Shown: positions 29,208 through 33,497 of the stretch, in pieces
Layout: every line of letters starts with the position of its first letter
Numbering within the stretch: position 1 is the stretch's first letter
Virus record (IMG/VR): IMGVR_UViG_3300037264_001193
Location: 1 to 33,497 of that record
Reading direction: 5' to 3' (one strand)
Length of the DNA: 33,497 nucleotides
Origin: a virus
The notes under the pieces: model-generated
The model's input: only the letters and a program-made list of their open reading frames with translations
What the model was told of the DNA's origin: nothing
Database searches by the model: none
Translations under genes and position numbers: made by a program

Positions 29208-29792
29208 GTGGCCGACCTCGCTCCTGCGCTCCGCAAGGTTCTGCGTCATGAAGGGGTAGAGTTCCTCGTCAACGGCGAGCCGGTTCCCGGGCGCACGGGC
29301 CTTGTGAATCATCCGGACGATCCGGGAGGCGAGACGAACTACGGGATCACTCGTGCCGAGGCGACGGCGAACGGATGGCCGGGGCCGATGGCAGACATTC
29401 CGTTCGACCTCGTTCGGACGATCTACAGGACGCGGTACTGGGACAAGATCCGCGGCGACGAGATCGCGGATCAACAGATCGCCGAGGAACTGTTCGACAC
29501 GGCCGTCAACTGCGGGGTCGGGACGGCGGTCAAGTTCCTGCAGCGGACTCTCAACGCTCTGAATCGGAGGGGCGAGCGGTACGACGATGTACCGACCGAC
29601 GGGGTTCTCGGGACGCTGACGGTGAGGGTGCTCGACGAGGCGCTCGCGATTGCCCCGTGGTACCGACTCGTCATTCTGCGCGCTCTCGATTCGCTCCAAT
29701 GCGTGCGCTATATCGTTCTCGCGGAGTCGGATCCGAAGTTCGAGTCGTTCGTTCCCGGCTGGATCCGGGCGCGGGTAGGGGTTCCGGATTGA
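29208..29792 (+). CDS. Endolysin, glycoside hydrolase family 108-type N-acetylmuramidase
   Basis: The 194-residue enzyme starts at a GTG next to the previous stop. GH108 muramidases cleave peptidoglycan and have an N-terminal E-G-G...VNHPxDPGGETNxGIT signature. Here RHEG gives the catalytic-type Glu15, and LVNHPDDPGGETNYGITRAE (32-51) is nearly complete, with an insert of about eleven residues (GEPVPGRTG) between them. Then IYRTRYWDKIRGDEIADQQI and AEELFDTAVNCGVGTAVKFL follow, matching the family, and the C-terminal part corresponds to its usual peptidoglycan-binding domain (QRTLNALNRRG, DGVLGTLT). No signal peptide, so a holin is needed. The insertion is unusual. Confidence 0.88.
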   Translation: MADLAPALRKVLRHEGVEFLVNGEPVPGRTGLVNHPDDPGGETNYGITRAEATANGWPGPMADIPFDLVRTIYRTRYWDKIRGDEIADQQIAEELFDTAVNCGVGTAVKFLQRTLNALNRRGERYDDVPTDGVLGTLTVRVLDEALAIAPWYRLVILRALDSLQCVRYIVLAESDPKFESFVPGWIRARVGVPD

Positions 29793-30478
29793 CGGCCGCG
29801 GTCGCCCTGGCGCTCGCGCACCTGGAACTTGCGGACGGGGTCGGCCTTCACTTCGGGCCGCATCCTACGGTGGTCGAACTCGAACGGTTCGAGCAGAGGG
29901 TCCAGGCCGCGATCCCTCTCTATCGAAACCTTTCGGGGTACCGCGTGGCGTTCGTCGACGTGTGGGCGGATGCGGCTTTCGAGAGCAGGTTCCACAAGAC
30001 GAACTGGGACAACCTGCGCGGGCCGAGGGCGAGCCGGTACTGCCAAGCGACCGGGTATTTCGGGATGCATCCGAACTTTTTTTCTCGGTACGCGCGGGCG
30101 CATGGGTACAGACCGCCAGAGAGGAATCCGGGCGAGACGACCCAGGACCACGCCTTGCGGATAACCGCGTACATGCGGCAGGACTTGGATCGAGAGATCG
30201 CTGTCCACGCGCGAGGGATGGCCGACTGCCTACGGATCGGGAAGGGCGACTATCCGGTCGCCGTCTCGTACTACCGGCACGGGTACACGGGAGCGAAGGA
30301 CTCGAACGAGACAGCGGCGGCGTACTACCTGCGAGCGAACGGCGGCGACGTCTCGCGGTTCTTCTCGATCTGGCGGTGGGGGTATCCGACCGAGACGACC
30401 TACGCCGCTCGCTGCGCTCGAATATGGCGCGACAGGTTCGGGACGTACCCGCCAACGGGTAGGCTGCGGAAGCCGTGA
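29789..30478 (+). CDS. Hypothetical protein of the lysis block
   Basis: The 229-residue protein has no ATG or GTG in a good place; a TTG at 29789 overlaps the endolysin stop by three bases (TTGA), so I choose it. The protein is soluble with several aromatic residues: WNDLRG-like segment KTNWDNLRGPRASRYCQATG, GMHPNFFSRYARAHGYRPPE, DLDREIAVHARGMADCLRIG and SIWRWGYPTETTYAARCARI. No clear signal peptide or membrane span. The family is not recognised. A cell-wall role is possible from its neighbours, and regular Trp/Tyr/His could fit a carbohydrate-active protein, but no catalytic motif is seen. Confidence 0.55.
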   Translation: MTAAVALALAHLELADGVGLHFGPHPTVVELERFEQRVQAAIPLYRNLSGYRVAFVDVWADAAFESRFHKTNWDNLRGPRASRYCQATGYFGMHPNFFSRYARAHGYRPPERNPGETTQDHALRITAYMRQDLDREIAVHARGMADCLRIGKGDYPVAVSYYRHGYTGAKDSNETAAAYYLRANGGDVSRFFSIWRWGYPTETTYAARCARIWRDRFGTYPPTGRLRKP

Positions 30479-30579
30479 GGGCGCCGATCCTGACCGACCT
30501 CGGCGTCCTGGTGGCTTGTCTTGCCATTCTCGCCGTCGTCGGCGTGGCGGCGATGGCGATCTCCCGCTGGCTCTGGTAG
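30475..30579 (+). CDS. Small single-span membrane protein (possible holin or anti-holin)
   Basis: A 34-residue product starts at the GTG in a GTGA overlap and ends at TAG 30577-30579. It is one hydrophobic helix, LGVLVACLAILAVVGVAAMA, with Asp before it and RWLW at the end, so one transmembrane span with a basic C-terminus. It sits just before the holin-like gene, a typical place for a lysis regulator. It is below common length cutoffs. Confidence 0.55.
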   Translation: MRAPILTDLGVLVACLAILAVVGVAAMAISRWLW

Positions 30580-30601
30580 GGTCTCGCCCAAGGAGGCACC
30601 C

Positions 30602-30892
30602 ATGAACGCACTCGCCAATCTCGCCAACCTCGTCACGCGGATCCCGCTGCTCGGGACGCTGATCCAGAAGTACCTGCCGAACGACAAGCCGTGGTTCCAG
30701 AGCGCGACGGTCTGGGCGGGCGTGGCGTGGACGGCGTCGCTCGTGCTGGCCTCCGCCGACATCCAGGGGATCGACGCGCAGGCCGACAAGGTCTCGGCCG
30801 CGTTCAACGTCCTCGGGCCCGTCCTGATGCTGCTCGGCGTCCGCAAGGCCGCGACGACCACGGCGCCCGGAGCGACGCCGCCCACCAAGTAG
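30602..30892 (+). CDS. Holin-like membrane protein
   Basis: The 96-residue protein starts at an ATG with AAGGAGG eight bases upstream. It has hydrophobic segments WAGVAWTASLVLASA and FNVLGPVLMLLGV and a Lys/Pro-rich motif PNDKPWFQSATVWAGV. The 'KPWxxSxTxW' element is common at the start of small phage holin-type proteins, as I recall it. The C-terminus is Thr/Ala/Pro-rich. It lies last in the lysis block, followed by a strong terminator. A holin would make pores that let the endolysin reach the wall. The number of spans (two) is an estimate. Confidence 0.65.
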   Translation: MNALANLANLVTRIPLLGTLIQKYLPNDKPWFQSATVWAGVAWTASLVLASADIQGIDAQADKVSAAFNVLGPVLMLLGVRKAATTTAPGATPPTK

Positions 30893-30931
30893 CCGACAAC
30901 CCTCCGCGTCCTTCATCCAGCCGCAGAGGCC

Positions 30932-30969
30932 AGAACCCGCCGGAGCCCCCTTCGGCGGGTTCTCTTTTT
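30932..30969 (+). terminator. Strong intrinsic terminator at the end of the late operon
   Basis: AGAACCCGCCG (30932-30942) pairs perfectly with CGGCGGGTTCT (30953-30963) in an 11-bp stem with a 10-base loop, followed by CTTTTT (30964-30969). It lies 40 bases after the holin-like gene stop and before the promoter at 31072. This should end all head-tail-lysis transcription. Confidence 0.9.
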
Positions 30970-30998
30970 CGGGGGGCGGTGGGCGGGGGCGCCAGGAA

Positions 30999-31099
30999 CC
31001 GGATAGGAATCGATCGGCGGGGGGTAGGACGCGAGGGGCGTCCGAATCGTACCCGAAGACACCGAAGGGGCTTGACACCGGATATCCGGCCGGATAGGA
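30999..31099. repeat. Direct repeat CCGGATAGGA (two copies) flanking the right-hand promoter region
   Basis: CCGGATAGGA occurs at 30999-31008 and again at 31090-31099, where it overlaps the -10 box. The two copies are 91 bases apart. The 30893-31143 gap also holds the terminator and promoter. The repeated element could be a regulator half-site, since CCGGAT is also present twice within the palindromes listed at 31078. Confidence 0.4.
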
Positions 31100-31100
31100 T
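31072..31100 (+). promoter_or_regulatory. Consensus sigma70 promoter of the right-hand operon
   Basis: TTGACA (31072-31077), a 17-bp spacer and TAGGAT (31095-31100) give a perfect -35 and four of six -10 matches at ideal spacing. It is the best promoter in the window. The first start codon of the operon is 44 bases downstream with a GAGGAGG site, so a leader of about 33 bases is expected. Confidence 0.85.
31078..31096. promoter_or_regulatory. Palindromic operator inside the right-hand promoter
   Basis: The spacer contains two overlapping perfect palindromes: CCGGATATCCGG (31078-31089) and TATCCGGCCGGATA (31083-31096). They lie between the -35 and -10 boxes and reach into the -10, so a dimer bound there would block RNA polymerase. 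The regulator could be the XRE protein at 563 or one outside the window. Confidence 0.6.
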
Positions 31101-31143
31101 GTCGTCGGATGAAGGACAGGGGTAGCCCCCCGAGGAGGCCGAG

Positions 31144-31302
31144 ATGCTCGACGGATCGAACGAGGCGGATCCGATGGTGCAGTACACGCGGTTCGTGCTG
31201 ACGACGCTTTCGATCGCGTCGGTGCGGGTGCGGGCGGACGGGACGATCGTGTTCGCGCTCGGTGAGCAGACGCACGAGTTCGCGGTTGGGGGTGTTCGGT
31301 GA
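31144..31302 (+). CDS. Small hypothetical protein, first gene of the right-hand operon
   Basis: The 52-residue product starts at an ATG six bases after GAGGAGG and is first behind the strong promoter. It has a mixed sequence: MLDGSNEADPMVQYTRFVLT followed by a strand-turn-strand, ASVRVRADGTIVFALGEQTH. No Cys, no membrane span. It is too short for confident family recognition. Good leader, GTGA overlap with the next gene and steady codon use support it. Confidence 0.65.
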   Translation: MLDGSNEADPMVQYTRFVLTTLSIASVRVRADGTIVFALGEQTHEFAVGGVR

Positions 31303-31490
31303 GCCTCCCCGAAACCGAACGCGATCGACTGGGGATGGCCGTCGAAGCGGCCGGGGCGGCGTTGGACCAGGCGCGTTCGATCCTCGGCAGCACGGAAGCC
31401 GCCCACACAGCCGCGCGCACGGCGCACGCCGAGGCGCTGGCTGCGTATGACGCGGCGCTTGCGAAGTACGAAGCGGCGGGCGGGCGATGA
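31299..31490 (+). CDS. Small helical (coiled-coil) hypothetical protein
   Basis: The 63-residue protein starts at a GTG in a GTGA overlap. From residue 5 on it is an Ala/Glu/Arg-rich helix, GMAVEAAGAALDQARSILGS and TAHAEALAAYDAALAKYEAA, with a heptad-like hydrophobic pattern. It may form a coiled coil with another small protein of the operon. No function is known. Confidence 0.6.
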   Translation: MSLPETERDRLGMAVEAAGAALDQARSILGSTEAAHTAARTAHAEALAAYDAALAKYEAAGGR

Positions 31491-31696
31491 GCGCCGCCTC
31501 CGACGCCAACGCGGGCGGAGACGGGTGGAACGACCCGGCGCACCTCCGCTCGATCGCGACGGTCTGCCGCGAGCTCGCGGCGACGCTCTCGGGCCCGCCG
31601 CGCTTCGACCTCATCCGCTACTGCCGGCAGCTCGAGAAGCGCGCCGGCCAGGTCGAGCGGCGGGTGGCGCCGAGCGGATGGCGGAGCGCGGCATGA
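31487..31696 (+). CDS. Small helical hypothetical protein
   Basis: The 69-residue protein starts at an ATG in an ATGA overlap. After a Gly/Asp-rich start it has DPAHLRSIATVCRELAATLS and FDLIRYCRQLEKRAGQVERR, two amphipathic helices with Cys in each. It is basic at the C-terminus. No family is recognised. It is coupled on both sides by ATGA. Confidence 0.55.
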   Translation: MSAASDANAGGDGWNDPAHLRSIATVCRELAATLSGPPRFDLIRYCRQLEKRAGQVERRVAPSGWRSAA

Positions 31697-31950
31697 GCGA
31701 CCGCATCCCGAGGGGCGTAGCGGTAGGACGTTCGGACGTCGCCTACATCGAGATCGGCACGCGGACGATCGGCGTGGTCGAGTGGGTCGAGGACTGGTAC
31801 GCGATCGTCCGGCGACCGGGGGGTGGGCAGTCGTATCTCGCGGAGCGGTGCGTTGACCGAGACGGTTCGCGGCTCCCGACGTGGCGCCTCGTCGGCGTCG
31901 TGACGATCTCGCCGGACGGGTCGGCGTGGAACCTGCGGAGGGCGGCGTGA
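31693..31950 (+). CDS. Small beta-rich hypothetical protein
   Basis: The 85-residue protein starts at the ATG at 31693 in an ATGA overlap, preferred over the in-frame ATG at 31678. It is strand-rich with turns: DVAYIEIGTRTIGVVEWVED, WYAIVRRPGGGQSYLAERCV and LVGVVTISPDGSAWNLRRAA. This is a plausible small SH3-like or OB-like barrel, though no signature is visible. The function is unknown. Confidence 0.6.
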   Translation: MSDRIPRGVAVGRSDVAYIEIGTRTIGVVEWVEDWYAIVRRPGGGQSYLAERCVDRDGSRLPTWRLVGVVTISPDGSAWNLRRAA

Positions 31951-32237
31951 GCGCCTCCGCGAAGCTGTTCCCGAACGCGACCGAGAGGCCGTGGCTCGAC
32001 GGCGACTTGCGCCACGTTGTAACTGCGACGGGATCTTTCATGGCGCGCGAGGACGATCTTCGACTTGCGTTTCACGCCGTCAACACCTACGACGCCCGCG
32101 ACGAGGCGCTGCGGCACGCCGCCCTGGCGTTCGCGTCGATCGAGAGGCGGACAACCTGCACGTTTGGAGACTGCATCCACTGCACGGCCGGATCGAACCG
32201 GATGGCAATCGAGGCCGAGTTGGTGGTGAAGCCGTGA
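31947..32237 (+). CDS. Small hypothetical protein with a Cys pair
   Basis: The 96-residue protein starts at a GTG in a GTGA overlap. It has a helix RLAFHAVNTYDARDEALRHA, then SIERRTTCTFGDCIHCTAGS, where the Cys (TTC, GDC, IHC) may bind metal. It ends VVKP with the repeated junction GGTGGTGAAGCCGTGA. The family is not recognised. Confidence 0.55.
   Translation: MSASAKLFPNATERPWLDGDLRHVVTATGSFMAREDDLRLAFHAVNTYDARDEALRHAALAFASIERRTTCTFGDCIHCTAGSNRMAIEAELVVKP
32222..32237 (+). repeat. Repeated gene-junction element GGYGGTGAAGCCGTGA, copy 1
   Basis: GGTGGTGAAGCCGTGA spans the end of one gene and the GTG start of the next. The same 16 bases, with C for T at position 3, occur at 32371-32386 and 33402-33417. 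Each encodes a C-terminal V-K-P and then a start. It may be a duplicated translational-coupling unit. Confidence 0.45.
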
Positions 32238-32386
32238 GGCGTTTCGCCTGCTTTTTCGGTTTCCACCGCTGGAATCGCTCGTGTCTGGAAATCCCGATTC
32301 ACGGAGACAGGAGAGAGTGCCTCGTGTGCGACCGATGGGAGCGGTACGAGGAATGGGCTGGGCGGTGGTGGGCGGTGAAGCCGTGA
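32234..32386 (+). CDS. Small Cys/His-containing (zinc-finger-like) protein
   Basis: The 50-residue protein starts at a GTG in a GTGA overlap. It contains CFFGFHRWNRSC near the N-terminus, then ECLVCDRWERYEEW. The Cys/His spacing C-x4-H ... C-x2-C is that of many tiny phage zinc proteins (often 'CxxFGHxW...CxxC'). A single zinc site is likely. The role is unknown. It ends with the second copy of the V-K-P junction element. Confidence 0.6.
   Translation: MRRFACFFGFHRWNRSCLEIPIHGDRRECLVCDRWERYEEWAGRWWAVKP
32371..32386 (+). repeat. Repeated gene-junction element GGYGGTGAAGCCGTGA, copy 2
   Basis: GGCGGTGAAGCCGTGA is identical to the copy at 33402. It ends one gene with V-K-P and starts the next with GTG. 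Both downstream genes begin V-T after it (GTGACC). Confidence 0.45.
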
Positions 32387-32631
32387 CCGCCTGCGCCTGC
32401 TGCGGGACGAACCTCGCAACCGAAGACGCGGACCTCGCGCGAGTGGACCGGGACAGCCGTTGCAACCGCTGCTTCCTCGGCCTCTGCCGCTGCCAGCTCT
32501 CGACGTCGGAGCAGGCGGAGGCCGACGCGAAGATCGACCGCCTCGCCGCCGAGGGGGACCGCATGGAGCGGGACGCTCGGCCGTGGCGGGATGAGGACGA
32601 GATCGGAGAGGGGGTGCGCGATGGACGTTGA
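32383..32631 (+). CDS. Small Cys-rich hypothetical protein
   Basis: The 82-residue protein starts at a GTG in a GTGA overlap. The N-terminal 45 residues hold CACCG, then SRCNRCFLGLCRCQL, seven Cys in total, so at least one zinc site is probable. The remainder is an acidic charged helix (TSEQAEADAKIDRLAAEGDR). Function not known; it may be a small regulator or inhibitor. Confidence 0.6.
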   Translation: MTACACCGTNLATEDADLARVDRDSRCNRCFLGLCRCQLSTSEQAEADAKIDRLAAEGDRMERDARPWRDEDEIGEGVRDGR

Positions 32632-32866
32632 TCCGAAGGTGACGCTCGCGGCGACCGAGGAGTCGTACCGCACGCACAAGGTCTTCTGCCTCCCGTGCCT
32701 GCTGCCGACCGAGGCGGCGGGCGTCGGGGATCGGTGCTCGACCGGCGGTCCCGCGATGCAGTCCGAGATCCACCGGCTCCGCGACATCGTCGCCAAGGCC
32801 GACCGGGACGCGCGCGCCGAGCTCGCCGACTGGGGCGCCGATCGCGCGCGGGCGGGGATCCTGTGA
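32621..32866 (+). CDS. Small hypothetical protein with CLPC motif
   Basis: The 81-residue protein starts at ATG 32621, preceded by a purine-rich GAGAGGGGG; an upstream in-frame ATG at 32591 would give ten more residues and a larger overlap. It contains THKVFCLPCLLPTEAAGVGD and a third Cys in RCSTGGPAM, then a helix SEIHRLRDIVAKADRDARAE. The Cys pair could bind metal or be redox-active. No family is recognised. Confidence 0.5.
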   Translation: MDVDPKVTLAATEESYRTHKVFCLPCLLPTEAAGVGDRCSTGGPAMQSEIHRLRDIVAKADRDARAELADWGADRARAGIL

Positions 32867-33417
32867 GCGACCGGGACATCAGGACGGCCGAGGACTTCCT
32901 GTCGGCGTGGGACAACGCGAGCCTCGGCCACGACGAACAGGGGAATCACGTACCGGATCCGCAGTCATCGATGGCGAAGGATCTGCGCCAGGTTCTTGCC
33001 GCCCGCGACGCCGAGATCGCGAAGGCGCAAGCAACGGTCGCCGCGATGCGCGAGGCGGTTCTCGAGCAGCAGCTCTGCCCGTCTGGACCGAAGATGTTCC
33101 TCGCCTGGAAAGACGGAAAGGAATGGGCGATGACTTCCAACCAGGCGACCGGGTTCCTCGAGGCGCTCGACGCGGCGTGGAAGAGCGACGACGTCCGACG
33201 GTGGTCGGAGGAGTTTCGTCACGCGCGAGACGTCGAGGTTCCGTCGCTCCGCCTCGCGCTGACGAAGGCGCAGGAGCGGATCCTCGAACTCGACGACGCG
33301 GTCGAGAAGCGAGACGAGCTACTGCGGGAGGCGGCGCGTAGGTTGCGAGATACGGACCACTCGGACGACGAGCCATTTGCAGACGCCATTGACGCCGCGC
33401 TGGCGGTGAAGCCGTGA
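32863..33417 (+). CDS. Coiled-coil hypothetical protein
   Basis: The 184-residue protein starts at a GTG in a GTGA overlap. It is mostly helical: SSMAKDLRQVLAARDAEIAK, a mid-part NQATGFLEALDAAWKSDDVR, and LRLALTKAQERILELDDAVE with strong heptads near 135-165. An N-terminal EDFLSAWDNASLGHDEQGNH may be a small domain. It ends in AVKP with copy 3 of the junction element. No function assigned. Confidence 0.6.
   Translation: MSDRDIRTAEDFLSAWDNASLGHDEQGNHVPDPQSSMAKDLRQVLAARDAEIAKAQATVAAMREAVLEQQLCPSGPKMFLAWKDGKEWAMTSNQATGFLEALDAAWKSDDVRRWSEEFRHARDVEVPSLRLALTKAQERILELDDAVEKRDELLREAARRLRDTDHSDDEPFADAIDAALAVKP
33402..33417 (+). repeat. Repeated gene-junction element GGYGGTGAAGCCGTGA, copy 3
   Basis: GGCGGTGAAGCCGTGA at the end of the gene at 32863, identical to copy 2, 1031 bases away. 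The next gene starts at GTG 33414. Confidence 0.45.
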
Positions 33418-33497
33418 CCTCCCCGCTCCGCTCGTGGGCTGAGATCGCGCAGGCGAAGTTCGAGGACCACGTCCTCGGGTGCGCCGAGTGCCGGGGC
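33414..33497 (+). CDS. Hypothetical protein, 5' part only (runs off the window)
   Basis: Twenty-eight codons are visible from a GTG in a GTGA overlap. They encode VTSPLRSWAEIAQAKFEDHV then LGCAECRG. The CAEC pair suggests another zinc-type small protein like the neighbours. The rest lies outside the window, so nothing more can be said. Confidence 0.55.
   Translation, partial: MTSPLRSWAEIAQAKFEDHVLGCAECRG

Noticed and set aside
32068-32085. Second parS-like site beginning CGTTTCACGC
   Set aside because: Only the left half matches; the right half (CGTCAACA) is not palindromic and it is coding sequence.
1-33497. Integrase, attachment site, tRNA, replication genes
   Set aside because: None was seen in any frame or gap; lifestyle cannot be decided from this window.

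Overview
The window is a stretch of a tailed double-stranded DNA phage genome (siphovirus-type Caudoviricetes) or a prophage of that type. Every gene I can support lies on the + strand. The DNA is strongly GC-rich by eye (not counted), genes are packed end to end, and more than half of the junctions are GTGA/ATGA, TAGTG or TGATG start-stop overlaps, so GTG is the commonest start codon. No integrase, tRNA, rRNA, insertion sequence or CRISPR array was seen. The host cannot be named. Secreted-type proteins with Thr/Ala/Pro-rich linkers and the high GC suggest an uncultured GC-rich bacterium, but that is a guess.

Layout. (1) Positions 2-2344: end of an accessory operon with the C-terminus of a cytosine-C5 DNA methyltransferase, two small unknowns, an XRE-type regulator, an HNH-like protein, an amino-methyltransferase (TSPPYN) and a small unknown. 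(2) Positions 2345-2505: control region with an intrinsic terminator, a 14/16 match to the bacterial parS centromere consensus and a sigma70-like promoter. (3) Positions 2506-12719: packaging and head genes: Zn-ribbon protein, small and large terminase (GpA type), portal, Mu gpF-like protein, several small proteins including an HTH protein, a prohead protease fused to a scaffold, a putative decoration protein and the major capsid protein. (4) Positions 12741-18248: a free-standing endonuclease VII-type HNH gene, then head-tail connectors, neck, tail terminator, tube protein, and a tail assembly chaperone with a canonical -1 frameshift heptamer (C CCA AAA). (5) Positions 18248-24986: short tape measure, distal-tail-like protein, a 1221-residue tail-tip protein and two small proteins. 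(6) Positions 24983-28865: five consecutive genes that all begin with a predicted Sec signal peptide; four carry Thr-rich low-complexity linkers and several carry virion-like beta domains. This is the most unusual part. (7) Positions 28865-30892: lysis module with small membrane proteins, a GH108-type muramidase, an unknown and a holin-like protein, closed by a strong terminator. (8) Positions 31072-33497: a consensus promoter with a palindromic operator drives a chain of at least ten small unknown genes that runs off the window.

How it works together. Methyltransferases probably protect the DNA. The promoter at 2433 probably drives the late packaging-head-tail-lysis block, which ends at the terminator at 30932. 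The promoter at 31072 probably starts a separately regulated early or accessory block. Functions are read from motifs, gene order and remembered family patterns; no database search was possible.
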